This document shows positions 17,648-26,238 of a DNA stretch of 64,000 nt, in pieces. Each line of letters starts with the position of its first letter. Position 1 is the first letter of the stretch. This DNA comes from Macellibacteroides fermentans. GTDB lineage: Bacteria; Bacteroidota; Bacteroidia; Bacteroidales; Tannerellaceae. The stretch covers positions 1,140,209 through 1,204,208 of the forward strand of contig NZ_JACCCY010000001.1 of assembly GCF_013409575.1 (NCBI RefSeq), in the 5' to 3' direction. Both the position numbers and the translations under genes were made by a program. A model generated the notes under the pieces. It did no database searches. It worked only from the letters and a program-made list of their open reading frames with translations, and had not been told where the DNA came from.

Positions 17648-18982
17648 TTATATTACACCTTGAGCCATCATTGCTCTGGCAACTTTCATAAATCCGGCAA
17701 TATTTGCTCCTTTCACATAATTTATATAACCATTTTCTTTACCATGCTCAACGCATTGAGTATGGATATTACCCATGATAGTATGTAGTTTTGCATCTAC
17801 TTCGGCTGCTTCCCACGAAATATGCATGGCGTTTTGCGTCATTTCAAGTCCGGACGTTGCAACACCTCCTGCATTTACAGCTTTACCCGGAGCAAACAAT
17901 TGCTTGTGCTCTATAAACAAATCTACAGCCTCGGCGGTACATCCCATATTGGATACTTCTGCCACACAAAGTGTCTTATTGTTGATAAGCAATCTTGCAT
18001 CATCTGAATCCAATTCATTTTGAGTAGCGCAGGGCAAAGCGATATCCACCTTTTGTTCCCATGGTCTTTTCCCCGGGAAGAAGGTAGCATTGGGATATTC
18101 ATCCGCGTATGGAGCCACAATATCATTTCCTGAATTGCGAAGCTCCAACATATAATCTATTTTGTCTCCTGAAATTCCTTCCGGGTCGTAAATATATCCA
18201 TCCGGACCGGATAAAGTAACTACCTTGCCGCCCATTTCTGTGGCCTTTAAGGTAGCTCCCCAGGCAACGTTCCCGAATCCGGAAACGGCAATCGTTTTTC
18301 CTTTAATATCAATATTATGAGTTTCCAACATCTGTTTAACGAAATACAATGCGCCAAAACCTGTAGCTTCCGGTCTCAGTATAGATCCGCCGAATTCCAT
18401 TCCTTTACCCGTAAATGTACCTGTGTTTTCGCGGGCAAGCTTCTTGTACATTCCATACATATAACCCACTTCGCGACCACCAACACCGATATCACCGGCA
18501 GGTACATCGGTATCCGGACCTATATTACGCCATAATTCGAGGATGAAAGACTGACAGAAACGCATAATTTCGGCATCCGAACGTCCGCGGGGTGCAAAGT
18601 CGGAACCACCCTTGGCTCCACCCATAGGCAATGTTGTAAGTGCGTTTTTAAAAGTCTGTTCGAAACCCAGAAATTTTAAAATAGACAAGTTTACGGATGG
18701 GTGAAAGCGTATACCTCCCTTATACGGTCCAATGGAGTTATTAAACTGCACCCGATATCCCAGATTAACCTGAATTTCTCCTTTATCGTCTACCCAGGGT
18801 ACACGGAAGGTGAAAATGCGATCCGGCTCAACCAATCTTTCAACAATCTTGTTTTTTTCAAATTCGGGATGCTGATTGTAAACATCTTCTATCGAAAGTA
18901 AAACCTCTTTTACGGCTTGCAAATACTCCTTTTCTCCGGGGTGTTTAGCTTCTAATGATGATAAAATAAATTCAGTTTTCAT
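17648..18982 (-). CDS. gdhA: NADP-type glutamate dehydrogenase
   Basis: I start the gene at the ATG at 18982, giving 444 residues, the usual size of hexameric bacterial GDH. The longer in-frame start at 19072 lies upstream of the predicted promoter. Family motifs include GPYKGGIRFHPSVN, the catalytic-lysine region PMGGAKGGSDF, the DVPAGDIGVG loop and the Rossmann motif VSGFGNVAWG. The enzyme interconverts 2-oxoglutarate plus ammonia with glutamate, mainly for ammonia assimilation in Bacteroidales. It is cytoplasmic. The gene diverges from the PEP-binding-domain gene and shares its upstream region. Confidence 0.95.
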   Translation of the reverse strand: MKTEFILSSLEAKHPGEKEYLQAVKEVLLSIEDVYNQHPEFEKNKIVERLVEPDRIFTFRVPWVDDKGEIQVNLGYRVQFNNSIGPYKGGIRFHPSVNLSILKFLGFEQTFKNALTTLPMGGAKGGSDFAPRGRSDAEIMRFCQSFILELWRNIGPDTDVPAGDIGVGGREVGYMYGMYKKLARENTGTFTGKGMEFGGSILRPEATGFGALYFVKQMLETHNIDIKGKTIAVSGFGNVAWGATLKATEMGGKVVTLSGPDGYIYDPEGISGDKIDYMLELRNSGNDIVAPYADEYPNATFFPGKRPWEQKVDIALPCATQNELDSDDARLLINNKTLCVAEVSNMGCTAEAVDLFIEHKQLFAPGKAVNAGGVATSGLEMTQNAMHISWEAAEVDAKLHTIMGNIHTQCVEHGKENGYINYVKGANIAGFMKVARAMMAQGVI

Positions 18983-19019
18983 AACGTTAACATGTTTAAA
19001 AGGACTAACATTCTGATCA

Positions 19020-19067
19020 CAAATGTAGGGATAAATATAGAACAACCAAGTTTTTTGCTTACTTTTG
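19020..19067. promoter_or_regulatory. Divergent promoter pair for gdhA and the PEP-binding-domain gene
   Basis: TACATTTG (19020-19027, minus strand) points toward gdhA, and TACTTTTG (19060-19067, plus strand) points toward the large gene. Both match TAnnTTTG, and both would give short leaders to the starts chosen here. Confidence 0.5.
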
Positions 19068-19090
19068 GACACTTTAAAGTGTTAAATCTT

Positions 19091-22057
19091 ATGAGTGGTA
19101 TTCCCGACTTCAAAAACCTTGTGTTCAAAGACACCTCGTTCGCTAATTTAATGAATAAGCGAATTTACAATATATTGCTTATTGCAACCAAGTACGATGC
19201 CTTTATGTTAGAGGACGACGGACGTGTAGATGAGCAAATTTTTAATGAGTATACATCTCTTAGTTTGCGTTATCCTCCGCGATTCACCCAGGTAACAAAT
19301 GAAGAAGAGGCTCTTACGGAACTTAAAAAAAAGAACTATGAGCTGATTATCTGTATGCCAAACATGGATAGCAGAGATATTTTCGCAGCAGCTAAGGAAA
19401 TAAAAATACACTATCCCGAGATCCCGATTGTTGTACTCACCCCTTTTTCAAAAGAGGTTTCGAAAAGAGTAGAAGGTGAAGATTTATCGGCGATTGACTA
19501 TGTGTTCAGTTGGCTGGGTAATTCTGAATTATTGCTTGCCATCATTAAATTGATTGAAGACAAGATGAATGCCAGAGATGATGTGGATTCGGTTGGCGTA
19601 CAAATAATTCTATTGGTTGAAGATTCCGTAAGATTCTACTCATCGGCACTCCCCCACTTATATAAATTTGTATTGGAGCAAAGTCAGGAGTTTTCTAAGG
19701 AAGCACTCAATGAACATCAAAGAACATTGAGAATGCGAGGACGTCCAAAAATCAAACTGGCACGGAATTATGAAGAGGCTGTCCGGATATTTGATCAGTA
19801 TCGGGATAACATTCTTGGGATAATATCAGATATGAGTTTCATGCATGAAGGAGTAAAAGATCCTTATGCCGGATATAAATTTGGTCAATATGTACGAAAA
19901 ACCGGATTAATCATCCCATTTGTATTAGAATCATCTGAGTCGTCCAACAAAGTGTATGCAGAAGAACTTAATGCCTCCTTTATTGATAAAAATTCAAAAA
20001 GCTATCCACAGGATCTAAGAAAAAAAATCATGCAAAGATTTGGGTTCGGCGATTTTCTTATTATCAATCCCGAAACGCGCAAGGAAATCATGCGTATCAA
20101 GGACTTAAAAGACCTACAGAGAAAGATTTTTGAAATCCCCGATAATTCATTGGTTTACCACTTATCCAGAAACCATTTCTCACGCTTCTTTTTCTCGCGT
20201 GCCATGTTTCCCCCGGCAGTTATTCTAAAAGATGTGGATGTGAGTGATTACAAAGACATGGATGAGGCGCGACAACTAATATTTGATCTGATTGTTCAAT
20301 ACCGACGCATGAAGAATTCGGGAATTGTTGCGGTATTCCAAAAAGATCGATTCGACGAATATTCAAACTTTGCCCGTATAGGTGAAGGATCGCTTGGAGG
20401 AAAAGGACGTGGTCTGGCGTTTATAGGGACCATGGTTAAGCGTTATCCCAATTGGAGTAAGGATAATTTTGAAATCAATATTCCGCGGACTGTCGTAATC
20501 TGTACGGATATTTTTGATGAGTTTATGGAGACGAACGAACTCTATCCGTTGGCGTTAAGTGATGCCGATGACGACACCATACTAAAGTATTTTTTACGCG
20601 CCAGTCTGCCTGCACGACTGATTGAAGACCTGATGGCTTTTTTTGAAGTTATAAAAAGTCCGATTGCCATCCGGTCGTCGAGTCTACTTGAAGATTCACA
20701 TTATCAACCATTTGCTGGTATTTACGCCACATATATGGTGCCCAAGCTTGAAGATAAATATGAAATGCTTCGCACGTTGAGTGATGCGATCAAAGCCGTA
20801 TATGCATCTGTATTTTACAAAGACAGCAAAGCCTATATGACAGCAACATCCAATCTTATTGATCAGGAAAAGATGGCTGTGGTTTTGCAGGAGGTAGTTG
20901 GCACCAAATATAACAATCGCTTCTATCCGACTTTCTCTGGTGTAGCACGTTCGCTTAATTTCTATCCGATTGGAAATGAAAAGGCAGAAGACGGGATAGC
21001 CAACATTGCTCTTGGATTAGGTAAATACATCGTCGACGGGGGGCTTACCTTACGTTTCTCTCCTCGTCATCCGCACAATATCTTACAGATGAGTTCGATG
21101 GATTACGCTTTGCGCGAGACTCAGACACGTTTCTACGCCCTTGATCTGGAAAATCTGGCCGACCAGTTTTCAATTGATGATGCATTCAACCTGCTTAAGT
21201 TAAGTCTGAAAGAGGCCGACCAGGATGGATCTCTAAAATTTATAACGTCTACTTACGATCCATATGATCAGATAATAAGAGATGGATATTATCCCGGTGG
21301 CAGAAAAATTATTTCTTTTGTAAATATACTGCAGCATGATGTATTCCCATTGGCCGAAACACTTAGTGCTGTACTACAAACCGGTCAGGAAGAAATGGGA
21401 AGACCCATAGAAATAGAGTTTGCCGTAAATCTTGATCCTTCCGATCCACGTAAAGCAATATTTTATTTATTACAGGTTCGCCCCATTGTTGATAATAAAG
21501 AGGTGATAAACGAAGATTTACGCAATGTTCCTAATGAAAGCACCATCCTTTCTTCAACCAGCGTTTTAGGGCATGGAATAGACAAGGAAGTACACGATAT
21601 CATTTATGTAAAATCAGGATCTTTCAATTCCAGCAACAATCAGCTTATAGCGTATGAAATAGAGAAAATGAACCGAAAGTTCACTGATGAAAAGAAAAAC
21701 TACGTTTTGGTTGGTCCTGGAAGATGGGGAAGTAGTGATACGTGGCTTGGTATTCCGGTAAAATGGCCTCACATATCCAATGCACGTGTGATCGTGGAAT
21801 CAGGACTCGAGAATTACCGTATAGACCCAAGTCAGGGAACTCATTTCTTCCAAAATCTCACGTCATTCGGCGTTGGTTATTTCACTGTTAACCCGTTTAA
21901 ACAAGATGGTTGGTTTGACGAAGATTTTCTGAATAAACAACCAGCGGTGGAAGAGACACAGTATTTACGTCATGTTCGTTTTGACAGTCCTATTGTTGTG
22001 AAGATGGATGGGAAAAATAGTCTGGGCGTGGTTATGAAACCAGCCGAGACTGTATAG
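19091..22057 (+). CDS. Receiver-like / PEP-pyruvate-binding domain protein
   Basis: I choose the ATG at 19091 (MSGIPDFKNLVF), 17 bases after the predicted transcription start, giving 988 residues. The N-terminal ~300 residues look like two receiver-type domains (ELIICMPNMDSRDIFAAAKEI and VQIILLVEDSVRF...IISDMSF). From about residue 420 a PEP/pyruvate-binding (ATP-grasp-like) domain follows, with GEGSLGGKGRGLAFI, PIAIRSSSLLEDS and FAGIYATYMVP. The phosphohistidine swivel domain of PEP synthase is not obvious at the C-terminus. The protein is conserved in Bacteroidetes under generic names. Its reaction and partners are unknown. A role as a regulated phosphotransferase is inference. Confidence 0.7.
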   Translation: MSGIPDFKNLVFKDTSFANLMNKRIYNILLIATKYDAFMLEDDGRVDEQIFNEYTSLSLRYPPRFTQVTNEEEALTELKKKNYELIICMPNMDSRDIFAAAKEIKIHYPEIPIVVLTPFSKEVSKRVEGEDLSAIDYVFSWLGNSELLLAIIKLIEDKMNARDDVDSVGVQIILLVEDSVRFYSSALPHLYKFVLEQSQEFSKEALNEHQRTLRMRGRPKIKLARNYEEAVRIFDQYRDNILGIISDMSFMHEGVKDPYAGYKFGQYVRKTGLIIPFVLESSESSNKVYAEELNASFIDKNSKSYPQDLRKKIMQRFGFGDFLIINPETRKEIMRIKDLKDLQRKIFEIPDNSLVYHLSRNHFSRFFFSRAMFPPAVILKDVDVSDYKDMDEARQLIFDLIVQYRRMKNSGIVAVFQKDRFDEYSNFARIGEGSLGGKGRGLAFIGTMVKRYPNWSKDNFEINIPRTVVICTDIFDEFMETNELYPLALSDADDDTILKYFLRASLPARLIEDLMAFFEVIKSPIAIRSSSLLEDSHYQPFAGIYATYMVPKLEDKYEMLRTLSDAIKAVYASVFYKDSKAYMTATSNLIDQEKMAVVLQEVVGTKYNNRFYPTFSGVARSLNFYPIGNEKAEDGIANIALGLGKYIVDGGLTLRFSPRHPHNILQMSSMDYALRETQTRFYALDLENLADQFSIDDAFNLLKLSLKEADQDGSLKFITSTYDPYDQIIRDGYYPGGRKIISFVNILQHDVFPLAETLSAVLQTGQEEMGRPIEIEFAVNLDPSDPRKAIFYLLQVRPIVDNKEVINEDLRNVPNESTILSSTSVLGHGIDKEVHDIIYVKSGSFNSSNNQLIAYEIEKMNRKFTDEKKNYVLVGPGRWGSSDTWLGIPVKWPHISNARVIVESGLENYRIDPSQGTHFFQNLTSFGVGYFTVNPFKQDGWFDEDFLNKQPAVEETQYLRHVRFDSPIVVKMDGKNSLGVVMKPAETV

Positions 22058-22072
22058 AATATTCCAAAATAA

Positions 22073-22112
22073 AAGGATGTGATCTGATTAATTAAAAACA
22101 GGTCGCATCCTT
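22073..22112. terminator. Convergent terminator before sfsA
   Basis: AAGGATGTGATCTG (22073-22086) pairs with CAGGTCGCATCCTT (22099-22112) with two wobbles and a 12-base AT loop, between converging genes. Confidence 0.65.
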
Positions 22113-22137
22113 ATATGCTTGAACAGACGTCTCCTGA

Positions 22138-22830
22138 TTAAATTTCAAATGGTATCTCCCTGTCTATGATTATTCCCCGGGGAGTGATAGTAGTGCCTGC
22201 AACAATCACCTCAACACCCTTTTTTGCCACCTCTTTCAGTGTGGAAGCATAGACGGGATCAATTTCTTTTGCCGGTCGGAAAAATTGCACATCCGAACGC
22301 ATCAGCACATACAACATAGCTGTGTGGTATCCCTGACTCTTCGCCTCTGCCAGGGTGAGTAGATGCTTTTGTCCGCGTGTAGTGACCGAATCAGGAAATG
22401 AGGCTTCTCCATTTAACTTAAGAGTAACGCTTTTTACTTCAATAAACCATTTCTCATCTCCTCTCTCTGCGTAAAGATCAAAACGACTGTCTCCAAAGGT
22501 TACTTCTCGTTTTACTAAGTTAAAGCCCGACAAGGAAGGAATTACTCCTGCTTGTACAGCTTCAAAAGCCACGGTATTAGCATGTTGCGTATTGATACAT
22601 ACCCATCCACCATCCAAATAAATCAACTCCCATGTAAAGGCATTCTTTCGGGATGGATTTGATGAATGTGACAAAAGAACAGGTGCATCATTTTCAAGAC
22701 ACGTTTTCATGGAGCCGGAATTGGGACAATGAGCTGTAACAAGCTCTCCGTTGGTTAGCGTTATATCTGCCAAAAATCTTTTGTACCTTTTCAGCAATGT
22801 CCCCTGAGTTAATTCTTGTGTAAAATGCAT
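22138..22830 (-). CDS. sfsA: SfsA family protein (sugar fermentation stimulation homologue)
   Basis: I start the gene at the ATG at 22830 (MHFTQELTQGTLLKRYKRFL), giving 230 residues, the normal SfsA length. The ATG at 22863 lies within or upstream of the promoter. SfsA proteins have an N-terminal OB-like domain (VTAHCPNSGSMKTC) and a C-terminal PD-(D/E)XK nuclease-like domain. In the latter I see FDLYAERGDEKWFIEVKSVTLK (D...E-V-K). The name comes from an effect on maltose genes in E. coli, and DNA or RNA nuclease activity is proposed for the family. It is cytoplasmic and monocistronic here. Confidence 0.92.
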   Translation of the reverse strand: MHFTQELTQGTLLKRYKRFLADITLTNGELVTAHCPNSGSMKTCLENDAPVLLSHSSNPSRKNAFTWELIYLDGGWVCINTQHANTVAFEAVQAGVIPSLSGFNLVKREVTFGDSRFDLYAERGDEKWFIEVKSVTLKLNGEASFPDSVTTRGQKHLLTLAEAKSQGYHTAMLYVLMRSDVQFFRPAKEIDPVYASTLKEVAKKGVEVIVAGTTITPRGIIIDREIPFEI

Positions 22831-22860
22831 GAAATAATGGTTTAAATGAAGAAATAATAA

Positions 22861-22868
22861 CAAAAGTA
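22861..22868 (-). promoter_or_regulatory. Candidate -7 box of sfsA
   Basis: On the minus strand TACTTTTG matches TAnnTTTG. The transcription start would fall near 22855, about 25 bases before the chosen ATG. Confidence 0.45.
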
Positions 22869-22911
22869 AGTTCTTTTTTTAAAAAGCTATTGCTTTATTG
22901 AAATATTAAAC

Positions 22912-22919
22912 TACTTTTG
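22912..22919 (+). promoter_or_regulatory. Promoter of tRNA-Trp
   Basis: TACTTTTG matches TAnnTTTG. A TTG about 19 bases upstream (22890) fits the -33 element. It lies 10 bases before the tRNA. Confidence 0.55.
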
Positions 22920-22929
22920 CACCCGCAAT

Positions 22930-23002
22930 ACGGGTCTAGCTCAGTTGGTAGAGCACTGGTCTCCAAAACCAGGTGTCGGGAGTTCGAGTCTCTCGACCCG
23001 TG
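22930..23002 (+). tRNA. tRNA-Trp (CCA)
   Basis: The 73-base sequence has the acceptor ACGGGTC paired with GACCCGT and a G discriminator. The D-arm is AGCTCAGTTGGTAGAGC. The anticodon arm is CTGGT CTCCAAA ACCAG, anticodon CCA. The T-arm is GGGAGTTCGAGTCTCTC. CCA is not encoded at the 3' end. Confidence 0.95.
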
Positions 23003-23005
23003 CAT

Positions 23006-23033
23006 AAAACGACACAGGTTGTCGTTTTTTTTA
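23006..23033 (+). terminator. Terminator of tRNA-Trp
   Basis: AAAACGACA (23006-23014) pairs with TGTCGTTTT (23020-23028), and the T-run continues to 23032. It begins four bases after the tRNA. Confidence 0.8.
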
Positions 23034-23230
23034 TTTACACGCAATTTAATTCAGACCGAATTTAATTTCCTTTTTTTCACTATTTTCCGCCCAAGTATAA
23101 AAAAGCATAATTTAACGTTTATTTACGTTAAATCTATTTAACATTCACCATTATTTAAAGTGTATTTATTACTTTTATTCCCTCATTAAATCTAATAAAA
23201 TCTAACGAAATTCGAGTACCGTAAAAAGCG

Positions 23231-24805
23231 ATGACACACAGAAATTCAAACCGCTATAATCCTAAGGAAAGGTTTTATAGAAAGAAGTCATTTTTTCTTC
23301 TCGCCGGATTTCTCCTGGGAGCAGGATTAATCGTGGCCACCTATCAGACATCCGTCTATTTTTCAACAGATGAATCATGTATGATGTGCCACGTACATCC
23401 TCATGCAGAAGATAGCTGGAAAATGTCTAAACATGTCAATAACGGCAGTGGTGTTAAGACACACTGCGTAGACTGTCATTTACCGCCTAAGCATGATACT
23501 TGGGCCCATTATACCGCCAAAGCCAAACTTGGCATACGCGACGTATGGGGGTATTTAACAAAAGACAGTGCCGATTTTGATTGGGAAGCCAAATCACAGC
23601 TAGAATACGCAGTTACATTCATTCCGAACGAATCATGTAAAGAGTGCCATCAGAACCTCTTTCCTGAAGGAGTAACCGACAAGGGAATCACCGCCCATCT
23701 TTATTATGAAGAAAATGAGAAAAAACTGAATCTGCAATGTATAAGTTGTCACCTTGATGCAGGTCACTATAATCCCAATTATGCTCATTCGCAGATGACC
23801 GGTATTCCGGGACTAGCTGGGGCATCTGCAGATTCAAGCACATTTTTCAAAGAACCTGCACTTGTTACTGAGTTTAAGGATTACATAGAAACAATTCCGG
23901 GAACACCCGTTACCTTATCTATGAAGGCAATCCCGGGTGGCAGTTTCAAAATGGGTAGTCCTGAAAAAGAGCCGTTACGGGGTGAGGATGAAAGTCCTGT
24001 TCGCAACGTAACAGTAAGTCCGTTCTTTATGGCAGAAGTTGAGGTTACCTGGGATCAATACTGGGCATTCTACGGCAATACGATGAGTGAGGGAAGAACT
24101 CCTCCCGAAACCGTATATGCCAACAACAGTAATCCCGATGTAGATGCTATATCCGGTCCGACTCCTCCTTTTGGCTTTCCGGATCAGGGATGGGGTAGTG
24201 GCAACCGACCGGCTATAACCATGACACACTATGCCGCAGAAACTTTCTGCCAGTGGCTGTCAAAGAAAACAGGTAAAAAATACAGACTTCCAACTGAAGC
24301 AGAATGGGAATATGCTGCACGTGGTGGAACAAGCACTCCTTACTTCTTTGAAGGAGATCCCAAAGACTATTCCGATATTGGTTTCTGGAGAAAATTCTTT
24401 GATGCTGATACAGATATCATAAGTGAATATGTTATTTACAATAAAAACAGTAAAAACAAAACTCAGGAACCTTCTGCAGTTAAAGCCAATCCATTTGGAT
24501 TAAAGAACATGTTGGGTAACGTAATGGAATACTGTGCAGACAAATATTCGCCCGACGCCTACAAAAAAGGGGGAGCCAGCGTTAAAGATCCAATTGTAAA
24601 AGAGGGTACCGAGTGGGTGGTTCGCGGAGGAAATTATACTTCCGATGCTTCCAAACTCCGTTCTGCATCACGCGACTATACTAAACACGATGCATGGTTG
24701 AAAACTGATCCACAGCAACCAAAAAGCATCTGGTGGTATTCTGATATACGAGGCATTGGCTTCCGTGTTGTCTGCGAACCCGATTCTTCTCTTAAAGCTA
24801 AATAA
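23231..24805 (+). CDS. Tetraheme NapC/NrfH-like cytochrome fused to an SUMF1 domain
   Basis: This 524-residue protein has two parts. The first has a membrane anchor (residues ~20-40) followed by four CxxCH haem sites: CMMCH (50-54), CVDCH (79-83), CKECH (136-140) and CISCH (170-174), as in the NapC/NrfH quinol-oxidising family. The second, from about 230 to the end, is a formylglycine-generating-enzyme-like (SUMF1) domain: MKAIPGGSFKMGSP, AEVEVTWDQYWAF, YRLPTEAEWEYAARGG, VRGGNY and GFRVVCEP. The protein should sit on the periplasmic face. It heads a plus-strand series starting with two Tat-exported sugar enzymes, so electron transfer between quinone and a periplasmic oxidoreductase is plausible. 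What the SUMF1 part does is unknown. Confidence 0.85.
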   Translation: MTHRNSNRYNPKERFYRKKSFFLLAGFLLGAGLIVATYQTSVYFSTDESCMMCHVHPHAEDSWKMSKHVNNGSGVKTHCVDCHLPPKHDTWAHYTAKAKLGIRDVWGYLTKDSADFDWEAKSQLEYAVTFIPNESCKECHQNLFPEGVTDKGITAHLYYEENEKKLNLQCISCHLDAGHYNPNYAHSQMTGIPGLAGASADSSTFFKEPALVTEFKDYIETIPGTPVTLSMKAIPGGSFKMGSPEKEPLRGEDESPVRNVTVSPFFMAEVEVTWDQYWAFYGNTMSEGRTPPETVYANNSNPDVDAISGPTPPFGFPDQGWGSGNRPAITMTHYAAETFCQWLSKKTGKKYRLPTEAEWEYAARGGTSTPYFFEGDPKDYSDIGFWRKFFDADTDIISEYVIYNKNSKNKTQEPSAVKANPFGLKNMLGNVMEYCADKYSPDAYKKGGASVKDPIVKEGTEWVVRGGNYTSDASKLRSASRDYTKHDAWLKTDPQQPKSIWWYSDIRGIGFRVVCEPDSSLKAK

Positions 24806-24842
24806 ATTCTATATACCATTGTTACTTTAATTATTTTAGATC

Positions 24843-26231
24843 ATGAAAAAAGAAAACAATCTCAGCAGAAGAGATTTCCTTAAAAATTCTGCCTTGATGG
24901 GAGCCGTTGGCACCTTGGGAGCTGGAGCAGCAGCTACAGCAGCTTTAACCTCTTGCGGCGGAGGCAAAACAGAAAGTAACGTTCTTAAGCCATTAAAGGA
25001 AGCCGGGACCTATTACATTCCGGAACTAACCGACATGGCCATAGACGGACAAGAGCTTAAAGCGGGTGTGATTGGTTGCGGCGGTCGCGGATCCGGAGCA
25101 GCCATGAATTTCCTGAATGCGGCTAACGGTGTAACTGTTGTTGCCCTTGGTGATGTTTTTCAGGATAGAGTTGAAGGCCTTGCAAAAAAGCTGAAAGACG
25201 AAAAAAACATTGAAATTGCAGCAGATAAATGCTTTGTAGGTTTAGATGCTTACAAACAGGTAATAGATAGTGGAGTGGACGTAGTAATTATCGCGACTCC
25301 TCCCTTGTTCCGTCCGGAACACTTTAAATATGCTACAGAAAAAGGCAAACACTCATTCCTTGAAAAACCAATCTGTGTTGATCCTACCGGATATCGTACG
25401 ATTGTTGCTACATCCAAACAGGCCACAGCCAAAGGTCTATGTGTTGTAACAGGAACACAGCGTCATCACCAACGCAGTTATGTAGAATCCTATAAAAAGA
25501 TTATGGAAGGTACCATTGGCGAAATTACGGGAGGTACAGTATATTGGAATCAGGGGATGCTTTGGTACAAAGAACGTCAGACCGGATGGAGTGATTGCGA
25601 ATGGATGATCAAAGATTGGGTTAACTGGAAATGGTTGTCTGGAGATCATATTGTAGAACAACATGTACATAATATTGACGTGTTTACATGGTTCAGCGGA
25701 CTTAAACCGGTTAAAGCAGTGGCATTCGGTTCTCGTCAACGTAGACTTACCGGCGATCAATACGACAATTTCAGTGTAGATTTTACCATGGAAAATGGTA
25801 TACATTTGCACAGTATGTGTCGCCAGATAGACGGTTGTGCAACCAACGTAAGTGAATTTATACAGGGAACTAAAGGCTCTTGGGATAGTTCTACAATGGA
25901 AATTAAGGATCTTGCCGGAAATGTGGTTTGGAAGTATGACGGTGAAGCTGAAAAAGCCAATTTCAAACAAACAGATCCATATACATTGGAACATGCCAAT
26001 TGGATTACCCACATTCGTTCTAAAAAACCAATTGCTCAGGCTGAAGAAACTGCCGTTTCCAATATGGCTGCAATCATGGGACGCGAATCAGCCTATACAG
26101 GAGCAGAAACTACCTGGGATGCGATGACCGCCTCAACAATTGATTACACACCCAAGGATCTCAATCTGGGCAAGATGGACATGAGCACTTTCGTTGTTCA
26201 GGTTCCGGGCAAACCAGTAGAAAAAAAATAA
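24843..26231 (+). CDS. Tat-exported Gfo/Idh/MocA family oxidoreductase
   Basis: This 462-residue protein begins with a twin-arginine signal (LSRRDFLKNSALMG) followed by a hydrophobic stretch and TSCGGG, a possible lipobox. It would be exported folded with its cofactor. The Rossmann motif GVIGCGGRGSGA lies near residue 77. EKPICVDP near residue 160 matches the conserved EKP motif of Gfo/Idh/MocA dehydrogenases. The family oxidises or reduces sugars and related polyols with bound NAD(P). Its gene lies 37 bases after the cytochrome and 7 bases before the TIM-barrel gene, so the three probably work together on an extracytoplasmic sugar derivative. The substrate is not known. Confidence 0.88.
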   Translation: MKKENNLSRRDFLKNSALMGAVGTLGAGAAATAALTSCGGGKTESNVLKPLKEAGTYYIPELTDMAIDGQELKAGVIGCGGRGSGAAMNFLNAANGVTVVALGDVFQDRVEGLAKKLKDEKNIEIAADKCFVGLDAYKQVIDSGVDVVIIATPPLFRPEHFKYATEKGKHSFLEKPICVDPTGYRTIVATSKQATAKGLCVVTGTQRHHQRSYVESYKKIMEGTIGEITGGTVYWNQGMLWYKERQTGWSDCEWMIKDWVNWKWLSGDHIVEQHVHNIDVFTWFSGLKPVKAVAFGSRQRRLTGDQYDNFSVDFTMENGIHLHSMCRQIDGCATNVSEFIQGTKGSWDSSTMEIKDLAGNVVWKYDGEAEKANFKQTDPYTLEHANWITHIRSKKPIAQAEETAVSNMAAIMGRESAYTGAETTWDAMTASTIDYTPKDLNLGKMDMSTFVVQVPGKPVEKK

Positions 26232-26238
26232 CCGGATT

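Noticed and set aside
19051..19057. TTTTTTG as -33 box for the PEP-binding-domain gene
   Set aside because: It is only two bases from the -7 box, far short of the 19-base spacing.
22917..23141. 74-residue frame over tRNA-Trp
   Set aside because: It starts in the tRNA promoter and includes the whole tRNA and terminator.
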